A stretch of 64,000 bases of DNA from CAZEAC01 sp964510065 (GTDB lineage: Bacteria; Bdellovibrionota_C; UBA2361; CAIXSY01). The translations under genes and the position numbers were made by a program. The DNA is taken from contig CAZEAC010000005.1 of NCBI GenBank assembly GCA_964510065.1, forward strand, positions 1 through 64,000. Reading direction: 5' to 3'. Position 1 is the stretch's first letter. The number at the start of each line of letters is the position of its first letter. Below are positions 7,748 through 16,457 of this stretch, piece after piece. The notes beneath the pieces were generated by a model that saw nothing but the letters and a program-made list of their open reading frames with translations, did not search any database and had not been told where the DNA came from.

Positions 7748-8608
7748 ATGGCTATTACCCTTGGGTCCAATATTGCGTCCCTTAAGTCTCAACGCACGTT
7801 GAACTTATCCACGGACGCACTCACCAAAGTATACGAGCGATTAAGCTCCGGTCAGCGTATTAACCGCGCAGCAGATGATGCCGCCGGTCTTGCGATTGCC
7901 GATTCATTGAAAGCTGACCAGCGGGTCGCGCTCGTCGCGGTTCGAAATGCCAATGACGGTATTTCGACTATCGCGATTGCCGATTCGGCGCTTGGCCAGA
8001 TCGGTGAAGTGCTTTCGCGCTTGTCCGAACTTTCTGAGCAATCAGCGAACGGTACCTATTCGACGCAACAGCGCTCGGCGCTCGCGAACGAATTCGTTGC
8101 GCTGGCCTCTGAAATTGAGCGTATCGCGTTGACCACAACATTTAACGGTGTGCGACTACTTTCTGGCACCAGTCAGATAGTGCTGCAGGTTGGTTTCAAC
8201 TCGCAGTCGACTTCGCAGATCGCTTTGAATGGCGTGCAAGGAACGTTGCAAGCGCTAGGACTTGCTGCGACAGGTAGCTCCGCCTTGACCTATTCGATTA
8301 ACGCCGCAACATCGGCCGAAGCGCAGTCAGCTTCCCGGTTGGCGCTTGATGCGATCCAGGGTGCTATCGGTTCACTCGCGACACAGCGAGGAACGCTTGG
8401 AGCGACTGAATCACGACTTCAGGTCAGTATCAATAACCTGTCAGTTGCGCGTGAAAACTATGCCTCCGCAGAAAGCCGAATCCGCGACGTAGACGTCGCT
8501 GCCGAAGCTGCCGAGTTAACAAGACTTGGTATTCTGCAACAGGCTGGTGCTGCAGTGCTCGCGCAGGCAAATCAACAGCCGGCGTTGGCTCTGTCACTAC
8601 TTGGTTAA
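7748..8608 (+). CDS. Flagellin (copy 1)
   Basis: A 286-residue flagellin, the structural subunit of the flagellar filament, exported through the flagellar type III apparatus. It contains the conserved N-terminal D0/D1 (ITLGSNIASLKSQRTLN, LSSGQRINRAADDAAGLAIA, FNGVRLLSG) and the C-terminal D1/D0 (ARENYASAESRIRDVDVAAE, ILQQAGAAVLAQANQQPALA). The variable D2/D3 domains of larger flagellins are absent, which makes it a minimal flagellin. The ATG at 7748 follows the strong ribosome site TGGAGGA; an earlier in-frame start at 7733 lies before that site. The second copy starts 735 bp downstream and is nearly identical in the conserved domains. Confidence 0.95.
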   Translation: MAITLGSNIASLKSQRTLNLSTDALTKVYERLSSGQRINRAADDAAGLAIADSLKADQRVALVAVRNANDGISTIAIADSALGQIGEVLSRLSELSEQSANGTYSTQQRSALANEFVALASEIERIALTTTFNGVRLLSGTSQIVLQVGFNSQSTSQIALNGVQGTLQALGLAATGSSALTYSINAATSAEAQSASRLALDAIQGAIGSLATQRGTLGATESRLQVSINNLSVARENYASAESRIRDVDVAAEAAELTRLGILQQAGAAVLAQANQQPALALSLLG

Positions 8609-8646
8609 GATCGCCACAGGGTCTTACCGCTCAGGTAGTAATATCT

Positions 8647-8692
8647 CGTAGCGGTGACCCTTGGCCTAATTAACCAAGGCGTCACCGCTACG
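8647..8692. repeat. Hairpin after flagellin copy 1
   Basis: CGTAGCGGTGAC (8647-8658) pairs exactly with GTCACCGCTACG (8681-8692), and an inner CTTGG/CCAAG pair extends it. It lies about 40 bp after the flagellin stop codon and is GC-rich, but it lacks a T-run. It could slow 3' exonucleases on the flagellin mRNA or act as a weak terminator. Confidence 0.6.
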
Positions 8693-8802
8693 CTGTGGAA
8701 TATTAGCGAGGGAGAGAGTAGGGGGGAACCCCTAGAGTACTCGTAAAGCATTGAAAAAATTAGGTGCTAAATTAATTTAGTACCTCGCTACTTTCTTGTT
8801 GA

Positions 8803-8837
8803 CCCTGGTAGATCTTCATCGATCTACCAGGGTTTTT
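8803..8837 (+). terminator. Intrinsic terminator
   Basis: CCCTGGTAGATC (8803-8814) and GATCTACCAGGG (8821-8832) form a perfect 12-bp stem with a 6-base loop, followed at once by five T (8833-8837). This is a textbook Rho-independent terminator for the transcript of flagellin copy 1, about 200 bp past its stop codon. Confidence 0.85.
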
Positions 8838-8870
8838 AATTAATTTGAGGTATTGCCTCAAATTAATTAA
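8836..8870. repeat. AT-rich 15-bp perfect inverted repeat
   Basis: TTAATTAATTTGAGG (8836-8850) is repeated in exact reverse complement at 8856-8870 across a 5-base spacer. It begins inside the T-run of the preceding terminator. It may be an operator or a terminator for the opposite strand. Confidence 0.6.
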
Positions 8871-9040
8871 TCCCCCAAAGCACCAATGCCCCTGCACTAT
8901 TATTTTGTAGTGGCACGCGAAGGGGGCTGAAGTCTTGACGCATTCGTCGGCAACTCGATTTTCTAGTTACAATTAGATCAATATCCCGCTTCGCGTGCAG
9001 CTTCGGGAAGCGTTGCAGGGCCATTTGTATTTCTAGGGAT

Positions 9041-9077
9041 GGCTCAAAAACTGGCCTAAAGAGCCGGTTTTTGAGCC
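9041..9077. repeat. 15-bp inverted repeat upstream of flagellin copy 2
   Basis: GGCTCAAAAACTGGC (9041-9055) pairs with GCCGGTTTTTGAGCC (9063-9077) with a single G-T position. It lies about 270 bp before the second flagellin gene. The remainder of 8609-9343 shows no credible gene. Confidence 0.55.
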
Positions 9078-9343
9078 ACTTTAGCATCCGCGTCAAAATT
9101 TTTTCAAAAAACTCATTTTGTGCTTAAGGCCGAAGGCGCCCGTGCCGTTATGTGTCTGTGAGACGAAAATGTGTGTGCGGTTCATGTAGTGTGAATAGTG
9201 TGGTGGCTACCTCCTTTTCATCCTAAGAATCCGCCAAAAAAGAGCAATTGGAAGCAGCGATAGCAATTTCGCCGTCGCTGTAGGGAAGCCCCTGGGTCTA
9301 AGGATAGGCCCGTCAGTTGCTTTAACTTCAAGGAGGAATAGGA

Positions 9344-10204
9344 ATGCCAATTACAATTGCCAGTAACATCGTATCCTTGCAGGCGCAACGAAGGTTGAGT
9401 CTTGCGGCGGAGCAACTAAGCAAAACATTTGAAAAACTAAGCTCTGGTCAACGTATCAACCGCGCGTCTGACGACGCAGCCGGTCTCGCGATCGCTGACT
9501 CATTGAAAGCTGACCAGAGAGTCGCATCAGTCGCGATAAGAAATGCAAACGACGGTATCGCGACTATCGCAATCGCTGACTCGGCGCTTGGCGAAATCGG
9601 TAACGTGCTTGCTCGTCTCGCGGAACTTTCTGAACAATCAGCGAACGGCGTATTCTCGACTCAGCAGAGATCCGCGCTTGCGAACGAATTCGTGGCGCTA
9701 GGGTCGGAAATTGAACGTATCGCTACAACGACTACATTCAACGGAGTGCGCTTGCTCTCAGGTGCATCGACTCTTACGTTGCAGGTAGGATTTAACTCAC
9801 AATCGACCTCGCAGATCAGTATGACTGGTGTGCAGGGCACATTGCAGGCCTTAGGACTCGCGGGAGCTGGTACTTCGGCATTGTCGTACTCGATTAACGG
9901 TTCGACAATCGCAGAAGGTCAGTCGGCGTCAAGACTTGCGCTAGACGCGATCAACGGTGCTATCGGATCTCTTGCTAGTACCCGAGGTACTCTCGGTGCG
10001 ACGGAATCACGACTTATTGTGTCGATTAACAACCTGTCAGTGGCGCGAGAAAACTATGCCTCTGCAGAAAGCCGAATCCGAGACGTGGACGTTGCCGCGG
10101 AAGCCGCGCAGCTCACTCGACTTGGAATTCTCCAACAGGCAGGTGCGGCGGTTCTGGCCCAGGCCAACCAACAGCCGGCTCTTGCGCTCTCACTCCTCGG
10201 CTAA
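9344..10204 (+). CDS. Flagellin (copy 2)
   Basis: A 286-residue flagellin, the same length as copy 1 and matching it through most of the protein. It has the same D0/D1-only plan: ITIASNIVSLQAQRRLSLAA at the start, LSSGQRINRASDDAAGLAIA, and the C-terminal ILQQAGAAVLAQANQQPALA. It has an excellent ribosome site (AAGGAGGA, 6 bases before the ATG). Differences cluster in the first 40 residues and in the central 170-215 linker. Many bacteria build filaments from two or more flagellins with ordered placement along the filament; whether that holds here is inference. A hairpin follows the stop codon. Confidence 0.95.
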   Translation: MPITIASNIVSLQAQRRLSLAAEQLSKTFEKLSSGQRINRASDDAAGLAIADSLKADQRVASVAIRNANDGIATIAIADSALGEIGNVLARLAELSEQSANGVFSTQQRSALANEFVALGSEIERIATTTTFNGVRLLSGASTLTLQVGFNSQSTSQISMTGVQGTLQALGLAGAGTSALSYSINGSTIAEGQSASRLALDAINGAIGSLASTRGTLGATESRLIVSINNLSVARENYASAESRIRDVDVAAEAAQLTRLGILQQAGAAVLAQANQQPALALSLLG

Positions 10205-10221
10205 GGATAGAGCGACTCATC

Positions 10222-10251
10222 GAGGTGGCGAGCGCAGAATCTCGCCACCTC
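10222..10251 (+). terminator. Hairpin after flagellin copy 2
   Basis: GAGGTGGCGAG (10222-10232) pairs exactly with CTCGCCACCTC (10241-10251) over an 8-base loop. It lies 18 bp past the stop codon. It is followed by an A-run rather than a T-run, so it is either a stabilising 3' hairpin or an atypical terminator. Confidence 0.5.
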
Positions 10252-10395
10252 AACAAAAAATGGTCGCACACGGATAGTCGAATTGTAATGGAGGCAAGAA
10301 TTTAGAAACAGATCTTTTAGGCAAACGCTTAGAAGCAATCAAGTTGCTTTTCCCGCAGAAAGGATGGGCAGCTTGAACAACCTCGCTACTTCTGT

Positions 10396-10457
10396 GGGCT
10401 TTGGTGGTCAAAAGGTATCTGGGGCGGTACCTAAGATTCCCAAAGCCCCTTTTTTTT
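10396..10457 (+). terminator. Strong intrinsic terminator in the flagellin-pgsA spacer
   Basis: GGGCTTTGG (10396-10404) pairs with CCAAAGCCC (10440-10448), an inner AGGTA/TACCT pair adds to it, and eight T follow (10450-10457). It stands about 190 bp after the flagellin stop, beyond the other hairpin, and no gene is evident between. It could end an unrecognised small RNA transcribed from about 10260-10390, or it could be a second flagellin terminator. Confidence 0.7.
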
Positions 10458-10569
10458 ATGTCCGCGTTGACTTCGCCAAATAATCAATTACAGCCATAAT
10501 ATAGAGGCTCATCCCTCTTGAGTTTTTCTATCACCCTCCGCTATTGTTTGGGCTTAGAAGCGGCCCTCC

Positions 10570-11193
10570 ATGTCTAACATCGTTCGTCATATTCCTAATT
10601 GGTTAACCTATTTGCGCCTGGCGCTCATCCCAGTCTTTGTTGTTTTGATGAACGATCCTACCCAGTTGATGCTGAATGCCGCTATCGCGGTATTTATATT
10701 TGCGTCTGTGACCGATTGGGTCGACGGATTTATTGCCCGTAAGTACCAGGCAGTTTCAGACTTCGGAAAACTTCTCGATCCAATTGCCGACAAGGTGTTG
10801 GTAATGGCTGGACTGGTGATGCTCGTGTCGCAGCGTTCTGATATTGACGGAAGACCCTGGGTGCCCGGATGGATGGTGGTGCTCGTGCTGGCGCGTGAGA
10901 TCTGGGTCACTGGGCTTCGCGCCGTCGCCGCGAGCAAGGGAATGATTGTTGCCGCGGGTGGTGCTGGAAAGCTTAAGAGTGGCTTTCAAATGGTAGCGAT
11001 TGTACTCCTTATGCTCTACGATCTTAAGCTAAAGCTGTTTGGCCTGGAAGTTCGCTGTCAGATTATAGGCCTGAGCTTTCTTCTCATCTCGATATTCTTC
11101 TCGATAATGGGAGCCGTGGAATATACTTACGCAATTCTCCTTGAACATCGCGGCGGCGGAGCCGAGGCGGTTAAGAAGCCCGTCGGGACCTAA
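10570..11193 (+). CDS. pgsA: CDP-diacylglycerol--glycerol-3-phosphate 3-phosphatidyltransferase
   Basis: A 207-residue integral membrane enzyme that makes phosphatidylglycerophosphate from CDP-diacylglycerol and glycerol-3-phosphate, the committed step to phosphatidylglycerol and cardiolipin. It has the CDP-alcohol phosphatidyltransferase signature DGFIARKYQAVSDFGKLLDP followed by IADK, i.e. DG-x2-AR-x8-G-x3-D-x3-D. Several hydrophobic segments surround it, and the start NIVRHIPNWLTYLRLALIPV is characteristic of PgsA. It precedes smc by about 115 bp. A ClsB-like cardiolipin synthase is encoded elsewhere in the window. Confidence 0.92.
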   Translation: MSNIVRHIPNWLTYLRLALIPVFVVLMNDPTQLMLNAAIAVFIFASVTDWVDGFIARKYQAVSDFGKLLDPIADKVLVMAGLVMLVSQRSDIDGRPWVPGWMVVLVLAREIWVTGLRAVAASKGMIVAAGGAGKLKSGFQMVAIVLLMLYDLKLKLFGLEVRCQIIGLSFLLISIFFSIMGAVEYTYAILLEHRGGGAEAVKKPVGT

Positions 11194-11308
11194 AAGAGGG
11201 CCGCTATCAAGGCTCGATATATTTGTCAGGCGGGGATATTCCCCCTATTTATAAAGATAGCACTTTCCATTATAGTTACTTCAAACTGTTTGAATTAAGG
11301 ACGGGAGC

Positions 11309-14300
11309 ATGCGAGTAGCGCGGTTAGAGGTTTTTGGCTTTAAGTCGTTTATGGATCGATTGGTGTTGCCTCTGGAATCGGGCATAACCGGTGTGGTTGG
11401 CCCAAATGGCTGTGGGAAGTCAAATATAGTTGATGCGTTGCGCTGGGTATTGGGCGAGAGCCGGGCGAGCCAGCTTCGCGGCGGTATTTTGGAAGACGTC
11501 ATATTTAATGGCACTGATAAGCTGCGTCCGTTGGGCTTAGCAGAAGTAACTATTACGCTTCGTGCAACAGAGCGGGACTTTTTTTCCGACCTTGTTTCGC
11601 CCGAGCGCGAGGCTGAGTTGCTGGCCGAGGCGGCCGGCATTGAAGAATTGAATGCTTCGGACTGTGCTAATAATGGCACTGCTAATAACGGCCCTGCTAA
11701 TAATAACCCTGCCAATCAAAGTTCTGCGGATCAAAGTCCGACCACGGAAAATTCTCCAATCTCCGAGAGTGCCGAGCAAAGTGCCGAATCGTCGACACAA
11801 CGTCCAAAATTGACGGTGATTTCCGGTGCGCTATCGGAAGAGAAAGTCACAGAGCAGGCGGCAGAGCTGGTCATTGAGCAAGCTCCAACAACAGCAAATC
11901 CTGAGCCTGAGTCGCAAGCGCAGCAGAAATCGGCGGCCGGTGAGGCTGCGCACGCTTCGATGCTCTCGCGTTATTCGTGGCTCAAATCTGTAACTGAAGT
12001 ACAGGTGACAAGGCGACTCTATAGGAGCGGAGAATCTGAATACTTTATTAACCGAGTTCCTTGCAGGTTAAAAGATCTCAAGGACTTTTTCCGCGCAATC
12101 GGGATTGGTGCGAGAGCGTATACCATTGTCGCGCAAGGCGAGATGACTCGCATAATCTCAGCAAAGCCGCAGGAACGACGTCTAATCTTGGAAGAAGCAG
12201 CGGGGGTTCTTGGTTTCCGTGATCGAATCGCTTCGGCGGGCCGCAGACTTGAAGAAACTACGATCAACATTTCCCGTATCGATGATGTCGTAAAAGAAGT
12301 TACCCGTCAGGTAAACTCACTAAAGATTCAGGCGTCGCGTGCGCGCAATCGACAAGGACTAAAAGACGAAATTAAGAGTCTCGATGCGATTCTTTTTGCA
12401 GACAGCCTACGCGCGCTTCGCCTGCGAAACGAGGACCTTGTTAAGCGAGCTGTCGAGTTTGCGGAGAAAGAGCAATCCGCGCTCGCCGCACTTGATAAAG
12501 CCCGTGCCTCTGAAGAGGAGGAGCGCGGAGAAATGATGCGGGTAGACGTTGAAGGTGACAACGTTCGTTCCAAAATCGATGCGCTTCGTGAGGAGCTTTC
12601 ACGACGTTCCGAACAGCGCTCTAAGTTTACTTCGCGTTGTAATGAGCTTCGCGCGTTTGCGCTTGCCCGTGGCACTGAAATTCGACGTCTCGAAGAGCAG
12701 GAAAAGACACTTCTCCAGCGCGGTGAAGAGGCTGAGCGTGAAGTGGCACAGCTTGAAGCGAAAGATCGTGAGCTCGCAGAAAGCCTAAGCACACTTTCGT
12801 ACGACAGCGCTGATGAGCTTCGTAAGATCGCCGCGACTCGCGATGAGCTTCGTGGAAAACTCCGTGGTAAGGAAAACGACCTCCAGGGTGCTCGTGAAAA
12901 AAGGGCTGCTTTTGAAGCGAGCCGCGAGGCTCTCGAAGAGCAGATTGTTTCGGCATCGCCTCTCAATCAATTAAAAGAAAGTCTCGGTTCGGATGATCTC
13001 GAGGGGATTCGAAACCTCACATCAAAGGCGTCAATTTTTGCTGAAGGGCTCAGGGTGCCGGCGCATTGTGCGAAGGGGGTACAATCTTTTTTGGCTGAGC
13101 GCGCAAAGTATATAGTTGCCGAAGAGGCACAGGAGATCGCGACCTATTATTCAGAGCGAATTGCTGGAACTCAGAAGAAGTCATTGGGGCTAGGTCTCGG
13201 TGTATTTAGAGCAGGTAATCAGCCTGCAGAGGCGGCAATTACCCGATCTGGTTTGCCAACCTTGCTCTCGCTTATCGAGGTTGAACCGCACTGTAGCTAC
13301 GCTGCCTCGCGAGTGTTCGATCAGGTGTATTTTGCGGACAATCTTGAACAGGCTTTTGGATTTTTTCGAGGAGGTTCTCCCGGTTCGCAGGCCACAGTAG
13401 TAACTTCTGAAGGCGATATCGTTACCGATCACAGTTTTTTCAGCTTCCGAAGTGAGAACGGACTTATTCATCTGCGACGAAGGGTAAATGAGCTAAAGGA
13501 AGAGCTCTCCCGTATCGATGCCATAGTGGCGGAGCTATCGAGCGAACGAGAGTTTCTGCAGACGGAGATTAAGACTGCAGAAGAAACTCATGCGCGAATT
13601 TTTCGGGAAGCGCAGGAGCGTCAGGCGAAGGCACGTGAGCTTAGTAATCAGCTTGGTAATGTGCGCGGCAGGTTTCAAGCGGCGCAGCGTCTGGTGCAGC
13701 AAGTGAGCTCTGACAAAGGACGCGTGAAGCAGCAGCTTGTTGATGCTCACAACAAAATTGAAGAGTACCGCGCCGAAGAGCTTCGTATCATCGAAGATAT
13801 GAAAGAATTTGCAAGTGAAAATGACGCAGAGCTTCATGAGGAGCTTTCAGCGCATAAAGCTGCATACGAAAAAATTGAGGCTGAGCGTAAGTCGCAGCGT
13901 AATTCGCTTTCTGAACTGTCGCGGGCAGTAGATGCCGCGAGACGAGCCCTTGACGAAATTCGTGTGCAAGTCTCGCAGGGATCGCTCGACAAACAGAAAA
14001 TTGAGCTCGAGATGCAAAATGTTGCGGAGCGAATTCGAAACGAATATGGAGACGAGATCTATGCATCGGTGCTCGATGCATCGTCGAAGCAGGAACATCC
14101 TCTCACTGAAGAGCGGAAGCAGGAGGCCTCAGGTGAGCTGTCAAAGCTTAAAGCTAGGCTTATTCGAGAAGGAGATGTCGATCCGACATCCATCGAGCGC
14201 TTTGAGGAAGAGAGTCAGCGGCTCACGAACCTCGAGCAGCAGCGCGCTGATCTTGAGACTGCTTCGCATACGTTGCAGCGCACGATTGCTCGATTGACAG

Positions 14301-14782
14301 AAACTTCCGAAAAGCGCTTTCTCGCGACCTTTGCCAAGGTTCGCGAGAACTTCCAGACTTTGGTGCCGCGTTTCTTCGGGGGAGGTAAAGCCGAACTCGA
14401 ACTTCAAGATCCGGCTCATCCGCTTGAATCTGGGGTGGAGATTATGGTGCGGCCTCCTGGCAAGAAGCCAAAGACCATTGACCTTCTTTCGGGCGGCGAA
14501 AAGGCGCTCTGCGCGACCGCGCTTATCTTTTCAATGTTCCTTGTCCGGCCCAGTCCGCTGTGCGTGCTTGATGAAGTGGATGCGCCGCTTGACGAAGCGA
14601 ACTTGGTGCGCTTCCTAGGGATGGTGCGTGAAATGAGCGCCAAGACTCAGTTTGTTCTGATTACGCATAATAAGAGCACCATGTCGGTTAGTGACAATCT
14701 CGTTGGTGTATCGCAGACCGAGCCTGGAGCATCTCGAATTGTTGCAGTATCGTTGCAAGAGGCTTATTCTCAAGTGGCTTAA
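11309..14782 (+). CDS. smc: Chromosome segregation ATPase SMC with an insertion in the head domain
   Basis: A 1157-residue condensin subunit that extrudes DNA loops with ScpA and ScpB. The N-terminal head has Walker A GPNGCGKSN at 31-39. Two long coiled-coil arms flank a hinge near 540-650. The C-terminal head has the ABC signature LLSGGEKAL near 1059 and Walker B LCVLDEVDAPLDEAN near 1085-1099. Between residues about 92 and 222 an extra stretch of some 130 residues, rich in N, A, S, E, Q and P, interrupts the N-terminal head where other SMCs go straight from ITLR to EVQVTRRLYRSG. The gene precedes ftsY with a 25-bp gap, and the two are probably co-transcribed. scpA and scpB are not in the window. 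Confidence 0.93.
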   Translation: MRVARLEVFGFKSFMDRLVLPLESGITGVVGPNGCGKSNIVDALRWVLGESRASQLRGGILEDVIFNGTDKLRPLGLAEVTITLRATERDFFSDLVSPEREAELLAEAAGIEELNASDCANNGTANNGPANNNPANQSSADQSPTTENSPISESAEQSAESSTQRPKLTVISGALSEEKVTEQAAELVIEQAPTTANPEPESQAQQKSAAGEAAHASMLSRYSWLKSVTEVQVTRRLYRSGESEYFINRVPCRLKDLKDFFRAIGIGARAYTIVAQGEMTRIISAKPQERRLILEEAAGVLGFRDRIASAGRRLEETTINISRIDDVVKEVTRQVNSLKIQASRARNRQGLKDEIKSLDAILFADSLRALRLRNEDLVKRAVEFAEKEQSALAALDKARASEEEERGEMMRVDVEGDNVRSKIDALREELSRRSEQRSKFTSRCNELRAFALARGTEIRRLEEQEKTLLQRGEEAEREVAQLEAKDRELAESLSTLSYDSADELRKIAATRDELRGKLRGKENDLQGAREKRAAFEASREALEEQIVSASPLNQLKESLGSDDLEGIRNLTSKASIFAEGLRVPAHCAKGVQSFLAERAKYIVAEEAQEIATYYSERIAGTQKKSLGLGLGVFRAGNQPAEAAITRSGLPTLLSLIEVEPHCSYAASRVFDQVYFADNLEQAFGFFRGGSPGSQATVVTSEGDIVTDHSFFSFRSENGLIHLRRRVNELKEELSRIDAIVAELSSEREFLQTEIKTAEETHARIFREAQERQAKARELSNQLGNVRGRFQAAQRLVQQVSSDKGRVKQQLVDAHNKIEEYRAEELRIIEDMKEFASENDAELHEELSAHKAAYEKIEAERKSQRNSLSELSRAVDAARRALDEIRVQVSQGSLDKQKIELEMQNVAERIRNEYGDEIYASVLDASSKQEHPLTEERKQEASGELSKLKARLIREGDVDPTSIERFEEESQRLTNLEQQRADLETASHTLQRTIARLTETSEKRFLATFAKVRENFQTLVPRFFGGGKAELELQDPAHPLESGVEIMVRPPGKKPKTIDLLSGGEKALCATALIFSMFLVRPSPLCVLDEVDAPLDEANLVRFLGMVREMSAKTQFVLITHNKSTMSVSDNLVGVSQTEPGASRIVAVSLQEAYSQVA

Positions 14783-14807
14783 TGCCCGATCAAATGCGGG
14801 AGGGGTT

Positions 14808-16322
14808 ATGTTAGATAGGCTTTCACATCAATTGGGTACAGGTGACCTGCAGCGTGATGTCTTAATCGCCTGCGTTGCGCTGGCGATAGTTTCATTTCTT
14901 ATCGCGGTGCGTGGCTTTTTGCGAAGTGGCCGACGTGGCGTTGCTGCCGATGAGGGCTTCGATCGGGTAAGTGGACTCATTGGACGCATCGAAAAGCTCG
15001 AGATGACGATTAACGAGTTTAAGACCGAGTCACTTCGAAGCTTCGAATTCTTCCGTGGTGATATGGGCTTTCTTAAGCAGGAGCTTGAAGAGTTGCGCCA
15101 CTCAATGGGTGCTGCAAAGGGGCGAGGATCGGGTGGCGATAAAGGTGGCTCCGGTGGAGGACTAGGTGGTCCGGGCAGCACTGGCGGCCAACCGCCGCCG
15201 TTCGGTAGTGGTGGTTTTGGTGGCCCTGCGCCCTCAGGGGAGCAATCCCTTTCTGAGGTCCTTTCGGGACGAAAAATGCCCGAATCCACGGAAAAAAAAA
15301 CTCTTGAGTCCGCCGGAACAGGGTTAGGTGCGAAGCTCTCCCGGACTCGCGGCGGCATTTTTCAAAAATTAAAGGGACTTTTCAGCGGAAAACCGAAGCT
15401 CGAGCCCGAAATGCTCGAAGATCTCGAAGCGCAGCTTGTCTCGAGTGATCTCGGAATCCGGACTACGACTTCGCTTCTCGATGAACTTCGCCGTGATGTG
15501 GCGTCGGGGGTGCAGATCGGTGAGGGCGCACTCGCAGAGGCGCTTAAACGAAAAGTGTTAAATGTACTGGAAGCGGACGCACCGCTCGACGCCCATATAA
15601 GGCCCGAAAGACGATCCGACGGCCCCACGGTGGTGCTGGTTGTTGGCGTCAATGGAGCCGGAAAAACGACAACGGTTGCGAAGCTTGCGACAAAATGGAA
15701 AGACGCAGGTGCCCGCGTATTGATGGTTGCTGCCGATACGTTCCGTGCTGCGGCGGTCGATCAACTTGTAGAGTGGGGGCAGCGAATCGGCGTGCCGGTA
15801 GTTTCTGGTGCGCATGAAGCAAAGCCTGCAACGGTAGTTTTTGACGCAATGAAGCGCGCACAGAGTGAAGAATTTGATGTCATCATAATCGACACCGCCG
15901 GCCGGCTTCATACGAAAACTAGCCTGATGCAGGAGCTCGAGGGAATCAAAAATACCGTGCAGCGACACCAGGCATCTGCGCCGCACGAAACGTTACTTGT
16001 TATTGATGGTTCGACGGGAGGAAATGCACTTTCTCAGGCGAAGGTCTTTCATGAGGCGACGCCGCTCAGTGGCCTCGTCGTGACAAAATTGGATGGTACT
16101 CCCAAGGGTGGAATTGTTGTTGCCATTAAATCTGAGCTAGGTGTGCCAGTGCGTTATATCGGGGTCGGTGAGTCCTCCGAAGATCTACGGATCTTTAGCG
16201 CGCGAGAATTTGTAGAGGCGCTTTTTGATACCACTCAGAAAGAGTTTGAGTTAGGTCAGCAGTCGGCCCACGGCGAAACTCGTCGTCGACGACGTCAGGG
16301 GACTGATTTTGCGCTGGTGTAG
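14808..16322 (+). CDS. ftsY: Signal recognition particle receptor FtsY, membrane-anchored form
   Basis: A 504-residue SRP-GTPase that docks ribosome-SRP complexes at the membrane. A hydrophobic segment at about 17-38 (LIACVALAIVSFLIAVRGFL) is a transmembrane anchor rather than the acidic A domain of E. coli FtsY. Residues 55-100 form a helix, and 101-145 are a Gly/Pro-rich linker. The NG domain follows: GVNGAGKTTTVAKLATKWK near 280, DTAGRLHTK and TKLDGTPKGG. The ATG at 14808, after the ribosome site GGGAGGGG, is preferred to an upstream frame start at 14691 that lies inside smc. Confidence 0.93.
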   Translation: MLDRLSHQLGTGDLQRDVLIACVALAIVSFLIAVRGFLRSGRRGVAADEGFDRVSGLIGRIEKLEMTINEFKTESLRSFEFFRGDMGFLKQELEELRHSMGAAKGRGSGGDKGGSGGGLGGPGSTGGQPPPFGSGGFGGPAPSGEQSLSEVLSGRKMPESTEKKTLESAGTGLGAKLSRTRGGIFQKLKGLFSGKPKLEPEMLEDLEAQLVSSDLGIRTTTSLLDELRRDVASGVQIGEGALAEALKRKVLNVLEADAPLDAHIRPERRSDGPTVVLVVGVNGAGKTTTVAKLATKWKDAGARVLMVAADTFRAAAVDQLVEWGQRIGVPVVSGAHEAKPATVVFDAMKRAQSEEFDVIIIDTAGRLHTKTSLMQELEGIKNTVQRHQASAPHETLLVIDGSTGGNALSQAKVFHEATPLSGLVVTKLDGTPKGGIVVAIKSELGVPVRYIGVGESSEDLRIFSAREFVEALFDTTQKEFELGQQSAHGETRRRRRQGTDFALV

Positions 16323-16457
16323 CTTGCTCCGCGCTCACCGAGGATTCAGCCTAGGATTCAATCCACTAAAAGCTTGAGAATTCACTGCAAGGTGATAAAC
16401 TCCAGATGCAAAAGCGCTTGTAACCGAGCAACGCAGCGCTTTTAACGGAGCATAATA

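Noticed and set aside
9306..9321. Sigma-54-like sequence AGGCCCGTCAGTTGCT before flagellin copy 2
   Set aside because: GG and GC spacing is right, but transcription would begin at about 9332, inside the Shine-Dalgarno sequence of the flagellin, leaving no usable leader.
10364..10483. 39-codon frame through the orphan terminator
   Set aside because: Its purine run touches the ATG with no spacing, and its codons are mostly the terminator hairpin.
16323..16457. Fragment of the palindromic element (GCTTGCTCCGCGC and TCAGCCTAG) after ftsY
   Set aside because: Only short words are shared, in a different order from the two full copies, so chance cannot be excluded.
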